Origin: CAWATZ01 sp963784995
Lineage (GTDB): Bacteria > Planctomycetota > Planctomycetia > Gemmatales > Gemmataceae
Assembly (NCBI GenBank): GCA_963784995.1
Contig: CAWATZ010000016.1
Location: 62,001 to 126,000, forward strand
Direction: 5' to 3'
DNA: 64,000 bases
A program made the position numbers and the translations under genes. This document shows positions 49,125 to 59,716 of this stretch, piece by piece. The notes below the pieces were generated by a model. The model had not been told where the DNA came from and did not search any database. It saw only the letters and a program-made list of their open reading frames with translations. Numbering within the stretch: the first letter of the stretch is position 1; the number at the start of each line of letters is the position of its first letter.

Positions 49125-50539
49125 AGCGTCGCGTTCTCGCCTCGCTCCGGAACGGCCACGTCGGCGAACCCGGCCGCGCGCAGCCCCTCGGCCAGCGCGG
49201 CCGCTCGCTCCGGCTCGCCATGCACCAGCCGGACCTGCCGGGCGATCCCGACCAGCGGGCTCAGGCTTCGCACAAGGCCGGCGTGATCGGCGTGGCTCGA
49301 CAGCCCGTTGAGCACGACCACCTCCGCCTTCAGGTTGTACTCGCGCCCAGGATGCGCACCATGGGCCGGCGCTCGACCAGCCGTCGGCCCAGCGTATCCG
49401 GGGCCTGGTAGCCGACGATCAGGATCGTCGAGCGCGAATCCTCGATGTTGTGCTTGAGATGGTGCAAGATCCGGCCGGCCTCGCACATGCCGCTGGCCGA
49501 GATGATCACGCACGGGTCGCGCCGATCGTTCAGGGCGATGCTCTCGTGGACCTTCTCGACGTAGTGGACGTGCTGCTCGCCGAACAGGTCGGGTTCTCTG
49601 GCCAGGAGCCGTAACGTCTCCGCGTTGTAACATTCCGGATGGGTCCGGAACACCTCCGTGGCCCGCACCGCCATCGGGCTGTCCACGAAAATGGGCAAGT
49701 CCGGCAACCGCCTCGCATTCATCAGCTGGTGCAGGAAGTAAACGAGCGTCTGCGTCCGGCCGACGCTGAAGGCCGGGATCAGCAGCTTGCCGCCGCGGTC
49801 CGCTGTCTGCCGTACCACCTCCCCCAGCCGTTCCGCCGTCTCCTCGATCGGCTCATGCACGTGCCCGCCGTAGGTGCTTTCGCTGATGACCAGGTCGCCG
49901 GGCGGGACTGGAGCCGGGTCGCGCAGGATCGGCATGCCGGGCCGGCCCAGGTCGCCGGTGAAGGTCAGGCGTTTCTCACCGCTGGGGGTGTCCAGGCGCA
50001 GGCGGACCATCGCCGAGCCGAGCAGATGGCCGGCGTCCACGAAGGTCACTTCCATGCCGCCGCCAATGTCCTCCGGCGTGTCATACGGCACCGCCTTCAG
50101 CACGCCGGAGCGTCCGGTACACGTCCCTGCCGTCGCATAGCGGCTCGACCTTCGGCTCGCCCTTCTCCCGCTTGCGGTTGAGGTAGGCCGCATCTTCCTG
50201 GGTGATCTTGGCCACGTCGCCGAGCATGACCGCGACCAGGGCCCGGGTCGCCGGGGTGCAGTAAATCGGTCCGCTGAAGCCCTGCTTGACCAGGTTGGGC
50301 AGGTTGCCGCAGTGGTCGATGTGAGCATGGCTCAGAAGGACCGCAGCGATGTCCTTGACCCGAAACGGGAACTCGTGGTTGCGGCGAAAGCTCTCGGCGC
50401 GATGACCCTGGAACAGACCACAGTCCAGCAGCAGCGAGCGACCGCAGGCATCGACGCGGTGCATTGAACCGGTGACTGTCCGGGCCGCGCCCCAGAAGGT
50501 GACCGTGGGTTCGGCAGGAAGATGGCGTTTTTTCGACAT
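49121..50539 (-). CDS. beta-CASP metallo-beta-lactamase-fold RNA nuclease, two frameshifts
   Basis: Starts MSKKRHLPAEPTVTFWGAAR. The MBL metal motif is SHAHIDHCGNLPNL near residue 75. After a frame change near 50108 it continues with FVDAGHLLGSAMVRLRL, FTGDLGRP and SESTYGGH, then beta-CASP motifs (IPAFSVGRTQTLVYFLH; SASGMCEAGRILHHLKHN). After a second frame change near 49345 it ends with NGLSSHADHAGLVRSL and VRLVHGEPERAAALAEGLR. Family role: RNA processing or decay (CPSF73/YsiH-like). The protein would be about 470 residues. Each break is repaired by one base, so sequencing error is likely. Confidence 0.82.
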
Positions 50540-50591
50540 CAGGGTATTGTAGCAGAGCAGGGTTGGGAGCAAGAAGGAGATGAGGGCAGCG

Positions 50592-50665
50592 CAAAAAAAG
50601 ATCGAGGCGCTCGACCACAGCACTGTCGCCCAACCAGTGTTGTGGGAGTCCTCGATCTGTTTTTG
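50592..50665. terminator. bidirectional intrinsic terminator
   Basis: AAAAAAAGATCGAGG on the left and CCTCGATCTGTTTTT on the right enclose a second stem (CCACAGCACTG with CAGTGTTGTGG). A-run and T-run on opposite sides allow termination on both strands. For the minus strand it follows the HD protein's neighbour region ahead of the nuclease gene. Confidence 0.7.
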
Positions 50666-50734
50666 ATATTACAATCCGCGTTTCTGGGATGCAAGAGCTT
50701 TTTTCAAAAAAATGAAAAAAAACTCAAAATCCTT

Positions 50735-51845
50735 TTAGCCGTTGCTCCGCTCCAGTTCGCGCAGGTAACCCAGGGCCTCGTCCACGGTGCCGACCACCGC
50801 ACCCGGCACTCGTCCCCGGGAATCGCACTCCTCCAGCAGCAGCAGGTCCTCGAAATCGGGCGAGGACTCCAGCTGCCGGCGTAAGCCGGGCCCCCAGCTG
50901 GCCCTTGCGGTACAGGTGTGCGTCCATGTGGTGGGCGATCAGGAAGCGGGTGCGTTCGGTGATCAGACCTTCCAGGGCCTCCAGAGCGGCCTCGACGTGC
51001 CGGCTGCGGTCCAGACCCTTGCCGACGTCGTGGAGCAGGGCGGCCAGCAGGAATTCCTCGTCGTAGGGCCGCTGGTCCCGGGCCAGCTCGAACACCTGCA
51101 GCGAATGGTAGAGGACGTCGCCTTCCGGGTGATAGGTCGCTCCGCCCTTGACGTTTTCCAGCGGCAGCAGCAGCATCCGGAAGACCGGGTAGGGATCGAC
51201 CTCGCCGAGAGCCTCCGCCCGGTCCAGTTCCTCGTCCAGGTTGAGGTCGGGATACTCGCGGGCCAGGAACTCTTCCAGCTCGCGGATCGAGGCCCGCTCG
51301 ATCGCCTTGCCGGTGATCGAGCTGCGGAAGACGTAATGGGCCTTGTCCTCGGCGTAAACCGTCAGCTCGAAGTTGAAGCGATCGTGAACGTGGACGTGCG
51401 TGAACAGCCGGGACTCGCCGTGCTTGAGGACCTGCTTGCGCTCCAGGTCGTACTGGTAGCCGTTCTGCTCCAGCAGGTCGGTAATCAGGGCGGGACTGTC
51501 GCAGAAGACGTGCAGGTCGATGTCCGAGCCCTTGCGGACGTGGCCGGTCATCACACTGCCGATCAGTCGGGGCCGGAAGGGACGCAGCAGCCGCATCATG
51601 CGCAGTGCTTCCAGACGCATCTCGCGCAGGTGCTTGGTGCGTGCTTCGCCCTCGTACAGACGGGCAAAGAGCTGGATCTGATCGCGGATCTCGGCGTTGG
51701 AGGGGAGGTCTGCGGGTTTGATCTGTTGCCGGCAGAGACGCCGGGCGGCCTTGCGCTTGGCCGTGAAATATTCCGACTCGACCCGCTCGTACATCAACCG
51801 GGCGGCTTCCAGGGCTATGGCCTGGCGGAGTTTGTCATGTCTCAT
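50735..51845 (-). CDS. nucleotidyltransferase-HD domain protein, frameshifted near the end
   Basis: From MRHDKLRQAIALEAARLMYE. The nucleotidyltransferase pattern is RLIGSVMTGHVRKGSDIDLHVF near residue 97 (G-S then D-x-D). The HD motif is LLAALLHDVGKGLDRSRHVEAA near residue 288, with IAHHMDAHLYRKG downstream. After GQLGARL one base must be dropped or added near 50887; the other frame then reads RRQLESSPDFEDLLLLEECD and ends at 50735. The layout recalls the tRNA nucleotidyltransferase/HD and polynucleotide-processing families, but the exact reaction is not evident. Confidence 0.75.
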
Positions 51846-51871
51846 CCTTTCAGGCGCCGTTATCATGCCCA

Positions 51872-53379
51872 TCAATGCGGCGCGGGGCAACTCAATAATA
51901 CCACCGGGAGCAAGGAGCTGACAAGCTGGAAAAGACCCGCGCCGCGGCCCCGAGCAACTACTTCGGCGGCTGGTAGGGGTCCGGCGCCGGGGGGAATGGG
52001 CGGGTACTTCTTCAGACTCTCCCGGAACTCGTGGGCCAGCCGGGCGATCGGCTCCATGACCCAGGCGTGGTGCATCGACACGTCGGTTTCTTCCTTGGGG
52101 TCTTGCAGCACGTTGAACAGCTTCGGCGTCTCCAGTTTCAGCGGCGCTCCCTCGGCCGCGTCCGGTTGCCAGACGTAGTGCAGCTTCCAGTTGCGCCACT
52201 TCACCGCACGCATCTGGTCCTCGATGAACAGCACAAACCCGTCCCGATTGGACTTCTCCTGCTGGCCCAGCAAGAACGGGAGCTGATCGACGCCGTCGAT
52301 CGGCCGGTCCTTCGGGACCTCCGCCCCGCCCAGCCGGGCCAGCGTGGGGAACAGATCGACGGCGTGGACGATCTCGTTACTCACCCGGCCTGCCTGGATC
52401 TTGCCGGGCCAGCGCGCAGGAACGGGGCCCGGAGAGCGCCTTCCATCGAGGTGTGATAGGTGCCGCGCCAGGGGCCGGCCGTGCCGCGCCAGGGACGGCG
52501 GAACTCGGGACCGTTGTCGCTGCAAAACACCACCAGGGTCTGCTCCTCGAGCCGCAGGTCCTTGAGCGCATCGAGGACCTGGCCGACGCGGTGGTCCAGT
52601 TCCACCACGCAATCGGCGAAGTCGCCGTTGCCCGTCTTGCCCTGGAAATCCGGGTGCGGCAGGGTCGGGAAGTGGACGTTGATGAACGGCACGAAGGCGA
52701 AGAACGGTTTACCGGCCCGACTCGAGCGCTGCATGAAATCGATGGCCCGCCGGGTGATCTCGGAATCGATGCGCCGGCGGGCGTCGTAATCGAAGACAGC
52801 GACTTCCCGGGTCTTGAGTCCCTTGCGGCCCTCCAGGGTGTGCGGCGTGGTCATGGTCCGGGGATCAAACCCGGGAGCGGCGGTGAACTGACACTCGTGA
52901 CTGGTCCGGGGCAGGCCGAACCACTCGTCAAAACCCTGGTTGGTGGGGAATCGGCCCTCGCGATCGCCGAGGTGCCACTTGCCGAACAGGCCGGTGGCAT
53001 ATCCCTGGGCGGAGAGCAGTTCCGCCAGGGTGACTTCCCATTGCGTCAGCCCCTGGGGCAAGCCCGCCGGGGTCGTCCGGTGGACCCCGGTGCGGATCGC
53101 GTGCCGGCCCGTCATCAGGGCACAGCGCGACGGCGAGCATTCGGTTTCCACGTTGAAGTTCGTCAGCCGTAACCCCTGGCGCGCCAGCTGGTCCAGCCGG
53201 GGCGTCGGAGCGCCGCGCAGGGGACCGCCGCCGTAGCAACCGAGTTCGCCCCAGCCGAGGTTGTCCGCGAGCAGCAAGACGACGTTGGGCTTGCTTTCCC
53301 CGCGGCCCTCGGCCGACACGGCCAGGGAGCCGAGCACCGCTCCGAGCAGCAAGGTGAGCAACGAGGATCGGAACAGCAT
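51872..53379 (-). CDS. secreted sulfatase (formylglycine type), frameshifted
   Basis: Signal peptide MLFRSSLLTLLLGAVLGSLA, then KPNVVLLLADNLGWGELGCY with the metal-binding Asp residues. The CSPSRCALMTGRH motif near residue 81 has Cys as the formylglycine precursor, and GKWHLGD follows. Further family blocks: FFAFVPFINVHFP and VVFCSDNGPEF. A frame change near 52410 (APFLRAGP versus ARWPGKIQAGRVSNEIVHAV) joins the C-terminal domain (WRNWKLHYVWQPD). The length of about 500 residues fits type I sulfatases. It would need the formylglycine-generating enzyme, not encoded here. Sulfated-glycan use is a planctomycete hallmark. Confidence 0.85.
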
Positions 53380-53633
53380 GCGCTGGCTCCATTGACGAAA
53401 GAGGCTTTGTCTGCGGTGGATATACTTCTTTTCCCGGCTCTTTCAAGGGACGGCCGGCCGGCACCAGGCCGGAAGCGTCAGCGCCGGGCAGAGGCAGTCC
53501 CGGAGCCAACGCGGCCCCGCCGCCGTTTCCAGCCGCTGGTGGCGAAAAAGGTCTTGGCGAAAGGCAAGGAATCCTCGAAGATCATGACAGGGACTCTCCC
53601 TGGGTTGGCTGTGCCATTGTGCGGAGGAGACGG

Positions 53634-55085
53634 GTGCGAGCGGGACGCTGGGTGGCTCTGGGGTTGCTGCCCCTTGCGGGATTGCTGATCGCTCCAACCC
53701 TGGCCTGGGCCGAAGCGCAGGCCGGCCTGCCGGCCGGAGCGCACGCAGGCGTGCAGGCGGGGATCGCGCTCGATCCCCATCCGCTGAGCGTGTTGCCCTT
53801 TGTGCTGCTGCTGCTGGCCATTGCCCTTCTGCCCTTGACCACGGTGCATTTCTGGCACTCCCACTTCAACCGCTTGCTGGTTTGCGCGGGGCTGGCCCTG
53901 CCGGCGGTGATTTACATGCTCTGCCACGGAGCGGTGATCCGATCCCGGCTGGGGCACGAGATGCAGGAGTACGTTTCCTTCATTGTGCTTCTCGGCTCGC
54001 TCTATGTCATTTCGGGCGGTCTGCTGCTGCAAGGGGACCTGAAGCCCAGCGTGGCCGGGAACGTGACCATTCTGCTGCTGGGCTCGCTGCTGGCCAACCT
54101 GATCGGCACCACGGGAGCGAGCATGGTGCTGATCCGCCCCTATCTGCGGATGAACCGGGAACGGCGCTTTGCCACGCACCTGGTGGTGTTCTTCATCTTC
54201 ACGGTGAGCAACGTCGGCGGCGCCTTGACGCCGTTAGGTGATCCACCGTTGTTCCTGGGGTTTCTGCGTGGCGTCGATTTCTGGTGGACGCTGAGCCTGT
54301 GGCGGCCGTGGTTGCTGTGCCTGGGCGTGGTGCTGGGGGCCTTCACGGTCTGGGACGCTCTGGCCTTCCGGCGTTATCCACTGAAGCCTTTTCCGAAAAA
54401 GGAGCAGCGGCCCCAGCCGCTGCGTTTGCGGGGCTGGGTGAACCTGCCGTTGCTGGCGGGTGTCGTGCTGGCAGTGCTGCTGCAATCGGAGCAGGTGGGT
54501 CGGCAGCTCGGCCGGCTGCTGGGCCCGGGGAACCTGACGCTGCCGACGTTCGGGGCCTGGGGGGTGATGGCGGCCCTGGCGGGGCTGTCGCTGCTGGGGA
54601 CGCCGGCCGACGTTCGCCGCGAGAACGGCTTCAGCTGGTCGCCGATCCTGGAGGTGGCGGTGATCTTTCTGGGGTTGTTTGCCTCGATGGGGCCCGCAGT
54701 CCTGTTTCTGGAGAAGCACGGCAAGGCCTTTGGGCCCCGGCAACCCTGGCAATTCTTCTGGCTGACGGGGCTGCTGTCGTCCTGCCTGGACAATGCTCCG
54801 ACCTACCTGGCCTTCGGGACGATGGCGTGCAGCAGTAATGGGTTGCAGGGAGACGCGGCCCTCGGGCAGCTGGCCCAGGCAGCGCCGCGAGTGCTGACCG
54901 CGATCAGCTGTGGGGCCGTGTTCATCGGCGCGAACACCTACGTCGGCAACGGTCCGAACTTCATGGTCAAGGCCCTGGCCGACGAAGCCGGTGCCCGAAC
55001 GCCTTCGTTTTTCGGCTATTTGCTGTATTCGGGCCTGATCTTGCTGCCCACGTTCGTGGTGCTCACGCTGGTCTTTTTCCGCTGA
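53634..55085 (+). CDS. NhaD-like sodium:proton antiporter (membrane)
   Basis: A 483-residue polytopic membrane protein from GTG 53634 with GGAGGAG upstream; an in-frame GTG at 53619 is the alternative. Signal-like N-terminus (WVALGLLPLAGLLIAPTLAWA), then 11 to 13 hydrophobic spans. Family landmarks in the arsenite/citrate-transporter-like superfamily: NLIGTTGASMVLIRPYLRMN, FFIFTVSNVGGALTPLGDPP, LSSCLDNAPTYLAF and ANTYVGNGPNFMVKALAD. These match NhaD antiporters that exchange Na+ for H+. Confidence 0.82.
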   Translation: MRAGRWVALGLLPLAGLLIAPTLAWAEAQAGLPAGAHAGVQAGIALDPHPLSVLPFVLLLLAIALLPLTTVHFWHSHFNRLLVCAGLALPAVIYMLCHGAVIRSRLGHEMQEYVSFIVLLGSLYVISGGLLLQGDLKPSVAGNVTILLLGSLLANLIGTTGASMVLIRPYLRMNRERRFATHLVVFFIFTVSNVGGALTPLGDPPLFLGFLRGVDFWWTLSLWRPWLLCLGVVLGAFTVWDALAFRRYPLKPFPKKEQRPQPLRLRGWVNLPLLAGVVLAVLLQSEQVGRQLGRLLGPGNLTLPTFGAWGVMAALAGLSLLGTPADVRRENGFSWSPILEVAVIFLGLFASMGPAVLFLEKHGKAFGPRQPWQFFWLTGLLSSCLDNAPTYLAFGTMACSSNGLQGDAALGQLAQAAPRVLTAISCGAVFIGANTYVGNGPNFMVKALADEAGARTPSFFGYLLYSGLILLPTFVVLTLVFFR

Positions 55086-55177
55086 GGACGCCGGCCTGGA
55101 CCGCCTTGCGGGCGCCGGTCGATTTGGTGGCCGCTGATCTTGTCAATTCTTCGCCAGCCGCTATCATGCAGAGGTCT

Positions 55178-55252
55178 GGTGGGTGTAGCTCAGTTGGTTA
55201 GAGCACCTGACTGTGGATCAGGATGTCGCCGGTTCGAGTCCGGTCACCCACC
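55178..55252 (+). tRNA. tRNA-His (anticodon GTG)
   Basis: The acceptor arms GTGGGTG (55179-55185) and CACCCAC (55245-55251) pair. An extra G at position -1 (55178) pairs with C73, the hallmark of tRNA-His. D arm GCTCAGTTGGTTAGAGC, anticodon loop CTGTGGA giving GTG, T arm GCCGGTTCGAGTCCGGT. CCA is not encoded. The 3' end is a common integration site, and an integrase remnant and element genes follow. Confidence 0.95.
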
Positions 55253-55255
55253 CCT

Positions 55256-55431
55256 TGCAGCACAAGGACTTACGACAGGACAGCCCCTCTCTCCAACCCC
55301 AGCTTTCCGCTCTGCTTGCGCAGCTCTCGGTTGACCCCGACCTGGCCCGACTGGTCGAGGCCTGGCCGCGGCTGCCGTCGCACGTCCGGGCAGCGATCAC
55401 GGCCCTGGTGGCAATGGCACGGAATGGGTGA
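55256..55431 (+). pseudogene. C-terminal remnant of a planctomycete integrase-type protein
   Basis: The frame reads LLAQLSVDPDLARLVEAWPR then LPSHVRAAITALVAMARNG. The pattern DLARLVEAWPxLPxHVRAAIxALV is common at the C-terminal end of planctomycete tyrosine recombinases and related element proteins. The body of the gene is missing, and it starts immediately after tRNA-His, so it marks an old integration or a partial excision. Confidence 0.5.
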
Positions 55432-55526
55432 CCGGCGGGTTCCGCTACATCTTCCGGAGGCTTGGCAAGGCCAGATGGCGAGCAGAGAAATGAGGTCAAG
55501 GAAGCCTGGGCGACAACCGATTGAGA

Positions 55527-55560
55527 GGGAACCGGGGGCCTGTGAGAGCCCCCGGTTCCC
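55527..55560. terminator. 13-bp hairpin
   Basis: GGGAACCGGGGGC (55527-55539) and GCCCCCGGTTCCC (55548-55560) are perfectly complementary with an 8-nt loop and a CTTT following. It may terminate transcription leaving the tRNA or the integrase remnant. Confidence 0.5.
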
Positions 55561-55686
55561 CTTTGGGGGATCAACCCGGTTGGGGGTTGTCCCGATCTGC
55601 CGGCCGCTGTGAACAGCCAGCAGACGCACGTCCTATAGCGGGCACGACCCTACCGGTGCAAGATCGTTCCGGATGGAGCCGGTCCC

Positions 55687-56292
55687 GTGTCTACTTCCAC
55701 ACTTCCGCGAACAGCGCATCTGATCGCGCAAGCCCAGCAATTCCTCATTGCTGCGAACAACGGAAACCAGGTAACAGCGCTGGCTGGCCTGGCTGGCCCG
55801 TTGCAGACGGCCAGCTGTGCGGCGTTCATCGAGCTGCGCAGCCGAGGGATTGATTTCCTCTTGGCCGAGGGTCGCGTCTTCAACGTAGCCAACCATGTCC
55901 GCGTTGTCGCCGAGTACGTCACCAGTGAGATGCACGACTCCTGCCCGTTCTCCTTCCAGAGGTGGCTTGGCCTGCTGGCTGACGCGGTTCGCCGGCTGGA
56001 GTACCTCGTCTTGTGGCACGACGATCCGGGCCCAGGTCAACCGTTCACGGCCGCCGCTCCAAGAAAGAAGACCACCTGGAAGAGATGCAGCCAGCAGATG
56101 AGGCAAGAGATCCTGGAGGCGCTCGACCAGGCCAAGACCGGCGTCCTTGACGGCAAGCAGCTCGCGAAGGCCACCGGTTACGACGGCAACGCACTTCGCA
56201 AGGGCCTGGCGGCTCTCCTCAAGGAATCCCCGCCTGTACTCTGCAAGGCCAAAGGTGGATACCAGCGAGCCGCCCCGGCCACCTCCAACTGA
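55687..56292 (+). CDS. element-encoded hypothetical protein
   Basis: A 201-residue protein from GTG 55687 (VSTSTLPRTAHLIAQAQQFL). The middle part (GIDFLLAEGRVFNVANHVRV; SCPFSFQRWLGLLADAVRRL) is repeated in a truncated gene on the other strand at 60183-60540. The C-terminal half is HTH-like (LDGKQLAKATGYDGNALRKG). No published family recognised. It is the first full gene of the integrative element. Confidence 0.55.
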   Translation: MSTSTLPRTAHLIAQAQQFLIAANNGNQVTALAGLAGPLQTASCAAFIELRSRGIDFLLAEGRVFNVANHVRVVAEYVTSEMHDSCPFSFQRWLGLLADAVRRLEYLVLWHDDPGPGQPFTAAAPRKKTTWKRCSQQMRQEILEALDQAKTGVLDGKQLAKATGYDGNALRKGLAALLKESPPVLCKAKGGYQRAAPATSN

Positions 56293-56403
56293 TGTAGCGC
56301 AATGTACGCGCTTTGTTGCCGCGCTACATCGCGCTACAGACAATGGCACCTTCAAAGGGCGATACTCTTCCTGCGTAATGGCATCGATTGCACAGGAGGA
56401 CAC

Positions 56404-56595
56404 ATGCCACCAACCACCTTGCCTCCATCTCCGCCCGAGCCGCTGTTCCCCGACCCCGACCTGGTCCGTCTGCGGATCGAGTGGCTCCAGGCCGAGCTGA
56501 ACGCCTCTCGCCGACTGCTGCGTCTGTCGCTGCGCCGAGAGCGCGAGCTGGCGTCCCTTCAAGTCGCCCAGGAGTCCGAGAAATGCCACGCCTGA
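56404..56595 (+). CDS. small element protein, helical
   Basis: A 63-residue protein (MPPTTLPPSPPEPLFPDPDL) with AGGAGGAC before the ATG. Its C-terminal helix is leucine-rich (LRIEWLQAELNASRRLLRLS). It overlaps the excisionase-like gene by 13 nt, so the two are translationally coupled. Confidence 0.5.
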   Translation: MPPTTLPPSPPEPLFPDPDLVRLRIEWLQAELNASRRLLRLSLRRERELASLQVAQESEKCHA

Positions 56596-56864
56596 ACCTG
56601 CACCAGGGCGAGGCCGGCGAACCTGACGCTCCTCCCGAGTTGGGGCCGGCCGAGGCCCTGCAGCCGCTGCTGGTGTCGATCCGCGACCTGACCCGGCTGC
56701 TCGCCCGCAGCGAAATCGCCCTGCACCGCGACGACGCCGCCGGCCGGTTGCCGAAGCCGATCCGCCTGGGCGGCAGCAAACGCTGGCGGCTGGCCGACGT
56801 TCAGGAGTGGGTCCGGCTCGGCTGCCCGTCGAGGGCCGAGTATGAGGCCCGCCGGGCGAAGTGA
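56583..56864 (+). CDS. AlpA/excisionase-like helix-turn-helix protein
   Basis: A 93-residue protein (MPRLNLHQGEAGEPDAPPEL). LVSIRDLTRLLARSEIALHR is followed by DDAAGRLPKPIRLGGSKRWR and LADVQEWVRLGCPS, the winged-helix pattern of MerR-like excisionases and AlpA regulators. Its role would be directing excision or activating element genes. It fits the integrase at the right edge of the window. Confidence 0.7.
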   Translation: MPRLNLHQGEAGEPDAPPELGPAEALQPLLVSIRDLTRLLARSEIALHRDDAAGRLPKPIRLGGSKRWRLADVQEWVRLGCPSRAEYEARRAK

Positions 56865-56938
56865 GCCGCCCCGAAACGCCGCCGCCCGGAAAGCCGAACC
56901 GCCGGCCTCAAGTGCCGGCGGTCAGCTGGTGAAACCGT

Positions 56939-57012
56939 GCCCACTGTGGTGTATGGCGCTAACACACCCGCCTGGTGAGCGGGGGAACTCGGTTGGAATC
57001 CGAGCAGTGGGC
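56939..57012 (+). tRNA. tRNA-like structure, anticodon GGT (Thr), atypical
   Basis: Acceptor GCCCACTG/CAGTGGGC of eight pairs. D arm GTGT/ACAC with loop ATGGCGCTA. Anticodon stem CCCGC/GCGGG with loop CTGGTGA (anticodon GGT). T stem CTCGG/CCGAG with loop TTGGAAT. Deviations: eight acceptor pairs where seven are usual, and G replaces the conserved C56 of the T loop. It may be an element-borne tRNA-Thr that has drifted, or a tRNA-mimic used as an attachment site or a processing signal. Confidence 0.45.
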
Positions 57013-57128
57013 CACCTCTTCCGAGGCACAGCCATTATGACGACGCGAGCGACCTCCAGCAATGGCACGCGACCCATCTCGCCAGAGGTGGTTGCCGACT
57101 GGCTCGCGCGCTGGTCGAACCTGGCTCC

Positions 57129-59201
57129 GTGGTTGAGCTTCGCATCCTCGGCTGGCAGGAGCGCGAGGGGTGGACTCGGGACCGGTCCGGCTTCTTCGAC
57201 TATGACCACCTCCAGCACCTGGCAGCCGAGGCCCTGAAGTACACCGGGCAGAGCGAGGGTACGTACTGGACGCTCAACCCGGTTGACCCAGCCCTCTTGG
57301 CCCGGGCTGAAAACAAAACCAAGGTCACCAGCCAGAAGGGAAAGGCGACCAGCGATCAGCACGTCCTTCGCCGGCGGTGGCTGCTGATCGACTGCGACCC
57401 GCAGCGGCCGGCCGGGATCAGCAGCACCGACTCCGAGAAGGAGTTTGCCCACCGTGCCATCCTGGCCATCCGCGACCATCTCCGGGAGGATGCCGGCTGG
57501 CCGGCGCCGATCCTGGCCGACTCCGGCAACGGCTACCACCTGCTCTATCGAATCGACCTGTCGGCCGACGACGGCGGCCTGGTGCAGCGCTGCTTGCAAG
57601 CCCTGGGGAGCAGGTTCGACACGGACCGGGTCAAGGTGGACACCAGCGTTTTCAACCCCAGCCGGATCTGCAAGCTGTACGGCACCCAGGCAAGAAAGGG
57701 CGACAGCACACAGAACCGGCCCCATCGCTGGGCGCGAGTGCTGGAGATCCCCGAACCGGTGGAACTGGTTCGGGCCGAGTTGCTGGAGGCCCTGGCGGTC
57801 GAGGCTGCGGAAACGGCCAGGGCGAAGTCGGAGCCAAGCAGGAACGGGCATGCCGCCTCGGCCAACGGCGACAATCACCGGCTTGACGTTGCGCGCTGGC
57901 TGACCGACCGCGGCCTGGGGTTCACCAGGGACCGATTGCCCGATGGGACGGACCGTTATCGCCTGGACCATTGCCCGTTCAACCCCGAACACGTCGGCAA
58001 GGAGGTGGCGATCTTTCAGTATGCCAGCGGAGCAACGCACGCCAAGTGCTTTCACAACAGTTGCCAGGGGAAGGGGTGGAAGGAGTTCAAGGGGGCGATC
58101 GGGCCGCCGGACCCGAACCACTACGACCCGCCCTTGCGCCATCGGCATTCTGAGGTGAAATCGGGCAGGGGGACCGAACCACCCAAGACTCCGGCGGCGG
58201 AGCGAACGGTCAGCGACCTGGTCCGCCTGGCGGACCTGGACAACCTCGGAAGATCGCTCGAATGGGTCTGGGAAGGCTGGATGCTGGAGAGCAGCCTCTG
58301 CCTTGTTGCCGCCACGGCTGGGCATGGCAAGACCCGTTTCGCCACCGACCTGGTCCGCCGCATCGTCCACGGCCAGCCCTGGCCGGACGGCAAGCCGATG
58401 CAGCTGCCGCGAGATGCTGCGGTCCTCTGGGTTGCGGCTGACCACCAGTTCGCCGAGCTGAACCAGCTGCACAAGGACTTCGGTCTGGGCGATCACGTCT
58501 ACCTGAACAGCTACCAGGACAACCCGCTGGGCGGAACCGCGGTGGACTCGGCCGAGGACCTGGCGGCCCTGGCCGACCGGATCGACCTGGCCGGCGCCAA
58601 GCTGGTTATCATCGACACCCTCGGCAACGCCACGGGCCGCGACCTGTGCAGCCAACACGAAGCGAAGGAACTGGCCGTGCCTTTGATGCAACTGGCCGTG
58701 GAGAAAAAGATCGTCGTCCTGCTGCTCTACCATCTCAACCGCGAGGGCAAACCGCTGGGGCGTCGCATGGTTGAGCGGTGCCGGACCTGCTTGCTGCTCG
58801 AGCGCCAGACGGTGCCGAAAACGGCACCTTCGCGGTCAAGGTAGACAAGAGCTTTGCGCCCATGCCAGCGCTGCTCCGGGGCACCATGCACAGCAGCGGC
58901 ATCGACTACGGGCCTGTCCCGACCGCGCCGCCGGCTGGAATGGCGCCGCCCGGAGAGAAGACCCAGCAAGCCGCGGATTGGATCAAAGCCAAGCTGAAGG
59001 AGTCCGGCACGCGCTGGCAAGTCGAGCGCCCTGCAAAAGCTCGCCGAGAAGGAAGGTGGCATTCTCAAGGGCACCTTCTACCTTGCGCGGGACTGGCTGG
59101 TGGCAACGGGGCAGATCCTCCAGGAGGAAGAGGGCGAAGGTCAACACAAGCGGAAGTACGTTTCCCTGCCGATTCCGGAGGGTCAAGCGGTGCCATTCTG
59201 A
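57129..59201 (+). CDS. primase (AEP-like)/AAA ATPase replication protein, frameshifted
   Basis: The N-terminal part has a prim-pol-like core: WLLIDCDPQRPAGISSTDSE and PAPILADSGNGYHLLYRIDL, then DTSVFNPSRICKLYGTQARK. A zinc-binding segment follows (CPFNPEHVGKEVAIFQYASG, CFHNSCQGKGW). Residues 380-560 are a RepA/RecA-type ATPase: ATAGHGKTRFATDLVRRIV (Walker A), VLWVAADHQFAELNQLHKDF and LVIIDTLGNATGRDLC (Walker B). After MVERCRTCLL the frame must change near 58790 and again near 59030, where QKLAEKEGGILKGTFYLARDWL and VATGQILQEEEGEGQHKRKY resume to the stop at 59201. The 5' start is also uncertain because a coding-like stretch lies upstream in another frame (from 57037). It is the replication/initiation protein of the element. 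Confidence 0.72.
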
Positions 59202-59351
59202 CCTGGACAACGTTGTCCTGAAAGCCCGGTGGTTTTCCCCGAAGCTCTGGAGTGAATTGACCATTGCGTGACAAGGACTTGCGACTTGTCCAGAGCTGCG
59301 GGCGCCCTGGGGTGTTGGACGCTCTGGACTGACCTGCTGAGGACCGACACC

Positions 59352-59552
59352 ATGAATAGCGACCGCGAGCGTTACCGGATCGAGCTGGAGCCCACGCCGG
59401 GCGAGACGCCGACGATTCACCGGATCAGGCGTCTGCTCAAGGCGTGCCTGCGAGCCTACGGGCTGCGGTGCGTCCGCGTTGAACAGCTGAAGCCCGAGCC
59501 GCCGGCGACCGGCGCCGGGCAGGCCAGCGAACCTGAACGGAGCGAACCGTGA
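59352..59552 (+). CDS. small element protein
   Basis: A 66-residue protein (MNSDRERYRIELEPTPGETP) with a basic helical centre (IHRIRRLLKACLRAYGLRCV). Similar short ORFs follow primase genes in planctomycete elements. Its last codons overlap the next open frame by four bases. Confidence 0.55.
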   Translation: MNSDRERYRIELEPTPGETPTIHRIRRLLKACLRAYGLRCVRVEQLKPEPPATGAGQASEPERSEP

Positions 59553-59716
59553 TTGAAACCATTCGCGAACTGCCGCGAGTCGGACCGGGCGCTGAAGAAA
59601 TGTTAAGGTCCAGACCACGTTTCGAGCCGTGCCCCGGTGAGCGGGCAACGCCTTCCGCGTCGATTGCCGTCGTTCTGGTAGGATGGAAGCGGGGCAAGCG
59701 CTTGGAGGTAACAGAA

